This document shows positions 58,065 to 64,000 of a DNA stretch of 64,000 nucleotides, piece by piece. The DNA is taken from NCBI GenBank assembly GCA_009919275.1, contig RGCG01000001.1, forward strand, positions 24,066 through 88,065. Reading direction: 5' to 3'. The stretch comes from Actinomycetota bacterium. Lineage in GTDB: Bacteria > Actinomycetota > Acidimicrobiia > Acidimicrobiales > Ilumatobacteraceae. Both the position numbers and the translations under genes were made by a program. The notes below the pieces were generated by a model. The model ran no database searches. It saw nothing but the letters and a program-made list of their open reading frames with translations, and had not been told where the DNA came from. Positions within the stretch are counted from its first letter, which is position 1, and each line of letters begins with the position of its first letter.

Positions 58065-58858
58065 TGGGAACCCTCGTTTGTTTCCACGCGCATCCGGATG
58101 ACGAGGCAATCGCAACGGGGGGCACGATGGCGCGTGCCGCAAAGGAAGGTCACACGGTGGTTCTGGTCGTCGCCACCGGCGGAGAACACGGGGAAGTGCC
58201 CGCTGATCTCGCGCCGGGGGAGTCGCTCGCCGACAGGCGGCGGCGCGAGACCGAGGCGTCGTGCACTGAACTCGGGGTTCACCATGTCGAGTGGCTCGGA
58301 TACCGCGACAGCGGGATGACGGGTTGGGAACAGAACAACCACGACGGAGCCTTCGTCGGCGCGCCGGTCGAGGAAGCCGCCGAACGGCTGGCGTTGATCC
58401 TGCGTCGTTACGGCGCCGAGGTGCTCACCGTTTACGACTGGCACGGCAACTACGGACACCCCGACCACATCATGGTGCACCGGGTCGGCCACCGCGCCGC
58501 CGAACTTGCCGGCGTTGCCCACGTCTACGAGGCAACGATGAACCGTGACAACATGCGCCGGCTCCAACAGCAGGCGCGCGAAGCTGGTCTCCTCGATTCG
58601 GAGAACGATTGGGATCCCGACGGACCGGCCGACGATGGCAATCCGATGGGCCTGCTCGAAAGCGAGCTCACCCACCGTGTCGATGTTTTCGATTTCGTCG
58701 ACGTGAAGCGTCGCGCGATCCAGTGCCATCGGAGTCAAATCACCGATGCCGGTTGGTTCGCGAAAATGCCGGACGATGCATTCCGTATGGCTTTCGGCGC
58801 CGAATGGTTTCGCAAGGCGGGCGACCCGGGTCCGCTGCGCGACGGCTGGCTCTTCTGA
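58064..58858 (+). CDS. PIG-L family deacetylase (MshB/Mca-like)
   Basis: 264-residue zinc hydrolase. The metal and catalytic motif is FHAHPDDEAIATGG, with the second histidine in YGHPDHIMVHR. Such enzymes deacetylate GlcNAc-Ins (MshB) or cleave mycothiol conjugates (Mca), but many actinobacterial members have other substrates. The sequence is not close enough to say which. ATG 58064 shares one base with the racemase stop, so an upstream extension is rejected. Confidence 0.87.
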   Translation: MGTLVCFHAHPDDEAIATGGTMARAAKEGHTVVLVVATGGEHGEVPADLAPGESLADRRRRETEASCTELGVHHVEWLGYRDSGMTGWEQNNHDGAFVGAPVEEAAERLALILRRYGAEVLTVYDWHGNYGHPDHIMVHRVGHRAAELAGVAHVYEATMNRDNMRRLQQQAREAGLLDSENDWDPDGPADDGNPMGLLESELTHRVDVFDFVDVKRRAIQCHRSQITDAGWFAKMPDDAFRMAFGAEWFRKAGDPGPLRDGWLF

Positions 58859-59424
58859 TGCCCAAGTTGCACCTCGTTCGTCACGGCCGTGCGGCCGCTG
58901 GGTGGAATGTCGACCCCGACCCCGCTCTCGATGATCTCGGTCGGCATCAGTCGAGAGAAGTCGCCGACAAACTGGACTCTCTCGGACGGCTGGCACTGTT
59001 CACCAGCCCCTTGCGCCGTTGTCGGGAAACGTCACAGCCGCTCGCCGCTCGTTGGGGTGTCGAGGTTGTGGTTGAACCTCGCGTTGCCGAGATTCCTTCC
59101 CCCGAGGGCTACACACTCGAGACACGCATCGACTGGTTGCGTTCTGCAATGGCGGGGACGTGGTCGCAGGTCATCGCATCCGACGGTCCTCGGTACGCGG
59201 CGTTTCGCGACGACCTGCTCGCGTCCCTCGCCGAGATCGATACCGATGCGGTCGTCTTCAGTCACTTCATTGCAATCAACGTCGTCATTGGCGCCGCAAC
59301 GGGTGATGACCGAATGGTGATCGCAAGTCTCGACAATTGTTCGGTGACGACCGTGACGTCCGACCGGCGCGGTGGATTCTCGATAGATCACATCGGCAAC
59401 GAAGCCGACACCCTGATTCGATAG
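58858..59424 (+). CDS. Histidine phosphatase (phosphoglycerate-mutase-like)
   Basis: 188-residue protein with the RHG catalytic motif LHLVRHGRAAAG, FTSPLRRCRETSQPL and the second histidine in VVFSHFIAIN. Probably a phosphomonoesterase acting on a small metabolite. The start overlaps the PIG-L stop by one base. The first arginine and histidine are intact, so it should be active. Confidence 0.88.
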   Translation: MPKLHLVRHGRAAAGWNVDPDPALDDLGRHQSREVADKLDSLGRLALFTSPLRRCRETSQPLAARWGVEVVVEPRVAEIPSPEGYTLETRIDWLRSAMAGTWSQVIASDGPRYAAFRDDLLASLAEIDTDAVVFSHFIAINVVIGAATGDDRMVIASLDNCSVTTVTSDRRGGFSIDHIGNEADTLIR

Positions 59425-59433
59425 ATTCGAACC

Positions 59434-59805
59434 GTGCTCGCTCTTCTTCTCCGCGACTTTCACAATAACTGGGCATGGTTCGTGATTATCGGTAACGGGC
59501 TCGCGGGGCTGTGGTCGCTGGGGGCGCACAAGTGGCATTCGCTGCGCTCACGGGCATTGTGGTGGTTCATCGGAATTGCCGAACTCTCGGTGTTCGTGCA
59601 GGTTGCTATGGGAGTCGCGCTCGTCAACAAGTACAAGCTCGAGTTCCCGGCGTTCCACGCCTTCTACGGATTCGTTGCCATCATCGCAATCGCGATTATC
59701 TATTCGTACAGGAATCAGCTGAAGGGCAAGCTTTATTTGCTGTACGGCGGAGGCAGCCTGTTCTTGATGGGCCTTGGTATCCGGGCCCTTCTCGTCGGCC
59801 AATAA
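59434..59805 (+). CDS. 123-residue membrane protein of unknown function
   Basis: Four hydrophobic helices (WFVIIGNGLAGLWSL, ALWWFIGIAELSVFVQ, FYGFVAIIAIAIIYS, LYGGGSLFLMGLGIRALLVG) with few charges outside short basic loops. HAFYGF and a conserved-looking histidine and glutamate inside helices suggest haem or quinone contact, but this is a guess. GTG 59434 is used. It is the last gene of the racemase run, ending just before the 29-bp palindrome. Confidence 0.62.
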   Translation: MLALLLRDFHNNWAWFVIIGNGLAGLWSLGAHKWHSLRSRALWWFIGIAELSVFVQVAMGVALVNKYKLEFPAFHAFYGFVAIIAIAIIYSYRNQLKGKLYLLYGGGSLFLMGLGIRALLVGQ

Positions 59806-59807
59806 AA

Positions 59808-59870
59808 CCCCAGGGTTCTCGGTGTGTAATTACCCGAAAAACGGGTAATTACACACCGAGAACCCTGGGG
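59808..59870. repeat. Perfect 29-bp inverted repeat with an AAAAA loop
   Basis: Left arm 59808-59836 and right arm 59842-59870 are exact reverse complements separated by five As. It fills nearly the whole gap between the convergent membrane-protein and pckG genes. It could act as a bidirectional terminator (the minus strand has TTTTATT beyond the stem), but the stem is much longer than usual, so a mobile palindromic repeat is also possible. Confidence 0.85.
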
Positions 59871-59878
59871 AAGTTCTG

Positions 59879-61675
59879 CTAGGCGTTGGCGAGTGATTTG
59901 TCGAGGCCGTCGAGGGACTCGAGCAATTGGTTCGGGAGCTTGGGTCCGAACGCTGCGTAGTGCTCGCGAATTTGCGGAATGGCTTCGCGCCAGCCCTTCA
60001 CGTCGACCGACAGGATCTCGTCGAGGTCGCTTGCGTTGACGGAAAGGCCGCTCGTGTCGAGGTCCGAGGGCGTTGGCAGATAGCCAATCGGTGTCTCGAC
60101 AGCCTTTGCGGTGCCTTCGACACGCTCGAAGACCCACTTCAGGACTCGGCTGTTCTCGCCGTAACCCGGCCACAGGAACCGCCCGTCTTCATCGCGACGG
60201 AACCAGTTGACGAAGAAGATCTGAGGCAGGTTCTCGGCCTTGCCGCGAGAGCCCACGCGCAACCAGTGACCGAAGTAGTCGGCCATGTTGTACCCGCAGA
60301 AGGGAAGCATGGCCATGGGGTCGAAACGCAACTTGCCGACGGCGCCGGCCTGGGCTGCGGTGGTCTCCGACGCCATGATCGAGCCAAGGAACACGCCGTG
60401 GGCCCAGTCGAAAGCCTGAGTGACGAGAGGAACCGTCGTGCGCCGGCGGCCACCGAAGAGAATCGCCGAGATCGGCACGCCGCGCGGGTCTTCCCATTCG
60501 GCTGCGATTGACGGGCATTGCGACGCGGGCGCGGTGAAGCGAGCGTTCGGGTGTGCCGCCGGAGTGTCGGTCTCGGGGGTCCAAGCGTTGCCGCGCCAAT
60601 CGGTGGCACGCGCCGGAGCATCGTCGCTCATGCCTTCCCACCACACGTCACCGTCGGGTGTGAGCGCGGTGTTGGTGAAGAGGCAGTTGCCCCACAGTGT
60701 CTCCATGGCATTTGCGTTGGTGTCGTAACCGGTGCCGGGTGCGACGCCGAAGAAACCGGCTTCGGGGTTGATGGCGTAGAGACGGCCGTCGTCGCCGAAT
60801 TTCATCCAGCAGATGTCGTCGCCGATGGTTTCGGCCTTCCAGCCCGGAATGGTGGGCACGAGCATTGCGAGGTTCGTCTTGCCGCACGCCGAGGGGAAAG
60901 CGGCCGCGATGTACCTGGCGACGCCCTGCGGGTTGGTCAACTTGAGGATGAGCATGTGCTCGGCGAGCCAACCGTCGTCGCGTGCCATCACCGATGCAAT
61001 GCGCAACGCGAAGCACTTCTTGCCCAGCAATGCGTTGCCGCCGTATCCCGAGCCGTAGCTCCAGATCTCGCGGGTCTCGGGGAAGTGGACGATGTACTTG
61101 TTGTCGGGGTTGCACGGCCACGCGACATCGGCCTGGCCGGCGCCGAGTGGTGCACCAACGGAGTGCACGCACGGCACCCAGTCGTTGTTCCCGAGAACGT
61201 CGAGGGCGCCCTGACCCATGCGCGTCATGATGCGCATGCTGACGGCGACGTATGCCGAGTCGGTGAGCTGAATGCCGATGTGGGCGATGGGCGAGCCCAG
61301 CGGCCCCATTGAGAAGGGCACCACGTACATCGTGCGGCCCTTCATCGCGCCTTGGTAGAGCGCGGTGAGTTCACCGCGCATCTCGTCGGGGCTTCGCCAG
61401 TTGTTGTTCGGACCGGCGTCGGCCGCGTCTTTCGAACAGATGAACGTGCGGTCTTCCACGCGAGCAACGTCACCCGGGTCGGAATGCGCCCAATAACTGT
61501 TCGGACGCTTGGCCTCGTCGAGTTTCGTGAACGTCCCCGCATCGACGAGTTGCTGACACAGACGGTCGTACTCTTCTGCGCTGCCGTCACACCAATAGAT
61601 GTCCTTCGGCTGAAGGATTGCAGCCCAGTCCTTGACCCATTGCTGCAACTTGGTGTTCTTCGTGGTGGCGCTCAC
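59879..61675 (-). CDS. pckG: Phosphoenolpyruvate carboxykinase (GTP)
   Basis: 598-residue gluconeogenic enzyme that converts oxaloacetate and GTP to PEP, GDP and CO2. Signatures are the kinase-1 P-loop [33 protein letters not shown] (core [13 protein letters not shown]), [14 protein letters not shown] and [17 protein letters not shown] type fits its length and [11 protein letters not shown] 61675 has a strong ribosome binding site (AAGGAGGA) just before it. Confidence 0.95.
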   Translation of the reverse strand: MSATTKNTKLQQWVKDWAAILQPKDIYWCDGSAEEYDRLCQQLVDAGTFTKLDEAKRPNSYWAHSDPGDVARVEDRTFICSKDAADAGPNNNWRSPDEMRGELTALYQGAMKGRTMYVVPFSMGPLGSPIAHIGIQLTDSAYVAVSMRIMTRMGQGALDVLGNNDWVPCVHSVGAPLGAGQADVAWPCNPDNKYIVHFPETREIWSYGSGYGGNALLGKKCFALRIASVMARDDGWLAEHMLILKLTNPQGVARYIAAAFPSACGKTNLAMLVPTIPGWKAETIGDDICWMKFGDDGRLYAINPEAGFFGVAPGTGYDTNANAMETLWGNCLFTNTALTPDGDVWWEGMSDDAPARATDWRGNAWTPETDTPAAHPNARFTAPASQCPSIAAEWEDPRGVPISAILFGGRRRTTVPLVTQAFDWAHGVFLGSIMASETTAAQAGAVGKLRFDPMAMLPFCGYNMADYFGHWLRVGSRGKAENLPQIFFVNWFRRDEDGRFLWPGYGENSRVLKWVFERVEGTAKAVETPIGYLPTPSDLDTSGLSVNASDLDEILSVDVKGWREAIPQIREHYAAFGPKLPNQLLESLDGLDKSLANA

Positions 61676-61780
61676 GCGTCCTCCTTGTTCGGGGGGTCCT
61701 GGCCGGGGAAAACCAGAAAGAAGAGAAACAAGAAAACGATAAACCCTGGCGGACCGCGACGAGAACTTTGGGTGAACCGG

Positions 61781-62002
61781 TCAGAAACCGGGGGTGCCCA
61801 TGTCGGACTCGGAGCCCAGGCTCAAAGACGTCGCGCGACCCTCGGAATCGAGGGCGAAAACCACCCGCTGACCTTGACGCAGCATCCGGAAAATCGACCC
61901 CTCGAGCGCATTCGGCGCGAGGTTGTATTCGCTGAGATCTTTGTCACTGATGACGATGCCATCGCCCGAGCCCGGGTCGTAGGCCTTGATGATCCCTTGC
62001 AT
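61781..62002 (-). CDS. Cold-shock-like small protein
   Basis: 73-residue protein with an N-terminal GIIKAYDPGSGDGIVISD strand pair like the CSP fold, then LEGSIFRMLRQGQRVVFALDSEGRA. The aromatic RNP1/RNP2 residues of classic CspA (KGFGFI, VFVH) are missing, so RNA binding is uncertain. It lies between rpmB and pckG on the same strand. The start ATG has no strong ribosome binding site. Confidence 0.65.
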   Translation of the reverse strand: MQGIIKAYDPGSGDGIVISDKDLSEYNLAPNALEGSIFRMLRQGQRVVFALDSEGRATSLSLGSESDMGTPGF

Positions 62003-62032
62003 GGCGGTCAGTCTCGCAGATGCGGGTCGAAA

Positions 62033-62227
62033 CTAACGACCGGCCTTGACGACCTTGCCGGACTTGATGCATCCGGTGCAGACGTACAGGCGCTTCGGCG
62101 CTCCGCCGACGAGTGCGCGAATGCGCTGGATGTTCGGGTTCCAGCGGCGCTTGGTGCGCACATGCGAGTGCGACACCGACATGCCCCACGAGGGACCCTT
62201 ACCGCAGACCTGACACTTTGCCGACAT
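62033..62227 (-). CDS. rpmB: Ribosomal protein bL28, zinc-ribbon (C+) type
   Basis: 64-residue bL28 with two CxxC pairs (KCQVCGKGP near 4-8 and [10 protein letters not shown]), the zinc-binding form. [10 protein letters not shown] is the usual core. ATG 62227 has a well-shaped promoter directly upstream. In other bacteria rpmB is close to the DAK2/FakA gene, recG and coaD, which agrees with the fakA-like gene starting divergently here. Confidence 0.95.
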   Translation of the reverse strand: MSAKCQVCGKGPSWGMSVSHSHVRTKRRWNPNIQRIRALVGGAPKRLYVCTGCIKSGKVVKAGR

Positions 62228-62235
62228 GGGGGTCG

Positions 62236-62264
62236 AGGCTAACAGCGGCACATTCCGACCCCAA
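62236..62264 (-). promoter_or_regulatory. rpmB promoter: TTGGGG -35, 17-bp spacer, TAGCCT -10
   Basis: On the minus strand TTGGGG (62259-62264), a 17-base spacer and TAGCCT (62236-62241) precede the rpmB ATG by eight bases. It is the best two-box promoter noted in the window and implies a nearly leaderless rpmB mRNA. Confidence 0.6.
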
Positions 62265-62349
62265 CCAGCTCCGAGACCAACAAGCTTCAAGGCCGAGCAA
62301 CCTCGTCTCCAATTCTCGGCATGGGCACGCCCCGTGTGCGTCGAATCAT

Positions 62350-62355
62350 TACCAT
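62350..62355 (+). promoter_or_regulatory. TACCAT -10 box of the fakA-like gene
   Basis: TACCAT lies seven bases before GTG 62363, the spacing for a leaderless transcript. It favours that start over the in-frame ATG at 62321. Confidence 0.45.
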
Positions 62356-62362
62356 CTGCCCC

Positions 62363-64000
62363 GTGCCTGGCCCCGACCGGCTGTCCGCCCCGCAGCTTCG
62401 AGACGTCGTCGTCACCTTCCGTGACACGATCCGGCGCCACCAGGCGTCGATCAATCGCCTCAACGTGTATCCGGTGCCCGACGGTGACACCGGAACCAAC
62501 ATGTCGCGCACGCTCGATGCCGTTGTCGCCGAAATCGAGACACGGGTCGAACGGACGGGGCTCGACCTGTCCACCGTCTGCGGAGGCATCAGCCACGGTG
62601 CGCTCATGGGGGCACGTGGCAACAGCGGTGTGATTCTGTCCCAAGTGTTGCGCGGGCTCGCCCATACCTTCGCCTCGGTCGAGTCGGGTGACGTCGATGC
62701 GCGCACGTTTGCCGAAGGTCTGCGCGCGGCGTCCAAGTCGGCCTACGAGGCCGTGCTGAAGCCGATCGAAGGAACCATCCTGACGGTCGTGCGCGAATCC
62801 GCCGACGCCGCGGTGGCTGCCGCGACAACATCGAACAGTCTCGATTCGGTGCTGCGCGCGGCGCGACTAGCCGGAGGTGACGCGCTGCGACGCACACCCG
62901 ACCTACTGCCCGTCCTGAAGCAGGCAGGCGTGGTCGATGCCGGCGGTGCCGGGTTCTTGTTGTTGCTCGATTCGGCTCTCCATGTTGCATTGGGCGATGT
63001 GTTGCCCGAGCCCGACGATTCCGCTGGTCCCGACCTCGATGCACTCGAAGCCGTTGCGCATCGCGCGTCGGATGAGGGAGTCGATGTGAGTGAACTTCGC
63101 TACGAAGTGATGTTCCTCCTCGACCTCGACGACGCGAACCATCGCGCTTTCATGGAGGCGTGGGGCCGTATCGGTGATTCGATCGTTGTCGTTGGCGGGG
63201 AAGGGCTCTACAACTGTCACATCCACACCAACGACATTGGTGCGGCAATCGAAGCACCTCTTGAACTGGGCGGACGTCCGCGCGCAATTCGGGTCACCGA
63301 CCTGTTCGAGGAAGTCGCCGACGAGCACGCCAAACGTGAGGCCGAACTCGGAGTCGATGCGGGCGACGTGGTACACCCCGGGCGCATTGCTCACGGAGCG
63401 CATCACTCGAGCTCGCTGCCACCGGTCACGTGTGCCGTTGTCGCGGTGGCAAGCGGTGACGGAATAGCCGAGCTGTTCGGACAACTCGGTGTTCACGGTG
63501 TCGTGTCGGGCGGTCAGTCACTCAATCCCTCGACGGCCGAACTTCTCGATGCCGTCGAGCACATGAACGCAAACCAGATTGTTCTGCTGCCGAACAACAA
63601 GAACATCATTCCGGTCGCCAACCAGGTTGGCGAACTGACAATGAAGGATGTTCGCGTGGTCCCTTCTTGCTCGATGCCCGAGGCGCTTGCCGCGCTCGTT
63701 CTGTACGACCCCGAAGCGTCCGCCGAGCACAACGCACGGGAAATGAGCGCGGCCGCGGCCAGCGTGGCAACCGGGGAAATCACTCAGGCCGTGCGCGACA
63801 CCGACAGCGACGCCGGTGCCATTCGCACGGGGGACTGGATCGGCATCGTGCGCGGCGACGGCATTGTTGCGATCGGTGGAACCTGGCGCGCAGCCACCAC
63901 GCAATTGCTCGATCACCTCATCTCCGCCGACCGCGAGATCCTCACGGTTCTCGAGGGAGTCGATGCCACTGCCGACATGACACGGGAACTGTCGGCGTGG
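62363..64000 (+). CDS. DAK2-domain fatty-acid-kinase-like protein (FakA/YloV type), 3' end cut by window edge
   Basis: 546 residues are visible and the frame runs off the window. The N-terminal DhaL/DAK2 domain has [13 protein letters not shown] (Mg-ADP-binding acidic residues) and [20 protein letters not shown]. The C-terminal part ([33 protein letters not shown]) matches the YloV/FakA C-terminal fold. FakA phosphorylates fatty acids bound to a FakB (DegV) protein; none is in the window. Family members are about 550 residues, so few residues are missing. Confidence 0.9.
   Translation, partial: MPGPDRLSAPQLRDVVVTFRDTIRRHQASINRLNVYPVPDGDTGTNMSRTLDAVVAEIETRVERTGLDLSTVCGGISHGALMGARGNSGVILSQVLRGLAHTFASVESGDVDARTFAEGLRAASKSAYEAVLKPIEGTILTVVRESADAAVAAATTSNSLDSVLRAARLAGGDALRRTPDLLPVLKQAGVVDAGGAGFLLLLDSALHVALGDVLPEPDDSAGPDLDALEAVAHRASDEGVDVSELRYEVMFLLDLDDANHRAFMEAWGRIGDSIVVVGGEGLYNCHIHTNDIGAAIEAPLELGGRPRAIRVTDLFEEVADEHAKREAELGVDAGDVVHPGRIAHGAHHSSSLPPVTCAVVAVASGDGIAELFGQLGVHGVVSGGQSLNPSTAELLDAVEHMNANQIVLLPNNKNIIPVANQVGELTMKDVRVVPSCSMPEALAALVLYDPEASAEHNAREMSAAAASVATGEITQAVRDTDSDAGAIRTGDWIGIVRGDGIVAIGGTWRAATTQLLDHLISADREILTVLEGVDATADMTRELSAW

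Overview
The window is a 64-kb piece of a G+C-rich actinobacterial chromosome, most likely from a free-living member of the Acidimicrobiia. That placement is inferred from gene content. The markers seen are NucS (the actinobacterial mismatch endonuclease), a fused E2-E1 2-oxoglutarate dehydrogenase (Kgd), GTP-type PEP carboxykinase, a UvrD2-type helicase with an HRDC-like tail, several luciferase-like F420-type oxidoreductases, a mycothiol-dependent-isomerase-like protein, a MenJ-like reductase and a wax-ester synthase/DGAT. About 61 protein genes fill almost the whole window. No gap between genes exceeds 300 bases. I saw no tRNA, rRNA, CRISPR array, prophage or insertion sequence. Most neighbours on the same strand overlap by 1-4 bases (ATGA or GTGA), so many operons are translationally coupled.

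Layout. 1-5.7 kb: edge-truncated ChbG/YdjC deacetylase, nuclease lipoprotein, thiolase, then a divergent NudC/F420-oxidoreductase/mycothiol-isomerase-like run and an SDR. 5.9-13.3 kb: microprotein, then a long minus-strand lipid cluster (WS/DGAT, DsbA-like, PAP2, hydrolase, acyl-CoA dehydrogenase, MFE-2-like SDR, acyl-CoA synthetase). 13.3-17.1 kb: plus-strand acyl-CoA dehydrogenase, F420-type oxidoreductase and a second acyl-CoA synthetase. 17.1-19.8 kb: metal (zinc-type) ABC importer. 19.8-28.4 kb: S51-like/CysS-tail fusion protein, hydrolase, LarE, F420-type oxidoreductase, serine hydrolase, MFS exporter, nitronate-monooxygenase-like enzyme and a MenJ-like reductase that appears internally deleted. 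28.4-30.2 kb: SDR plus MaoC hydratase, the two halves of an MFE-2-type beta-oxidation enzyme. 30.2-33.6 kb: NucS, L,D-transpeptidase-like protein and AarF/UbiB kinase-like protein. 33.6-38.2 kb: two tandem paralogous PEP-utilizer swivel proteins and a class III CoA-transferase. 38.2-44.6 kb: CysQ-like phosphatase, small membrane protein, EttA, UOX_N-type membrane protein, orphan molybdopterin oxidoreductase and cupredoxin lipoprotein. 44.6-48.9 kb: Kgd and a HAD hydrolase. 49-54.9 kb: NYN-S1-basic-tail protein, exonuclease III, thioesterase, UvrD2-like helicase, PH/SHOCT protein and a cytosolic BtuF-like protein. 54.9-59.8 kb: aldo/keto reductase, hydrolase, alpha-methylacyl-CoA racemase, PIG-L deacetylase, histidine phosphatase and membrane protein. 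59.8-64 kb: a striking 29-bp palindrome, PckG, cold-shock-like protein, RpmB and edge-truncated FakA-like protein.

The metabolic theme is acyl-CoA chemistry. Two acyl-CoA synthetases, two acyl-CoA dehydrogenases, MFE-2-like SDRs, a MaoC hydratase, a thiolase, an alpha-methylacyl-CoA racemase and a CoA-transferase together would suit oxidation of branched or sterol-like substrates. WS/DGAT would store surplus acyl chains. Kgd and PckG connect the products to the TCA cycle and gluconeogenesis. Many starts have a TAnnnT box 6-9 bases before the start codon, which suggests leaderless mRNAs. Another set has a TAGnnT-type box followed by a GGGGG-type ribosome binding site.
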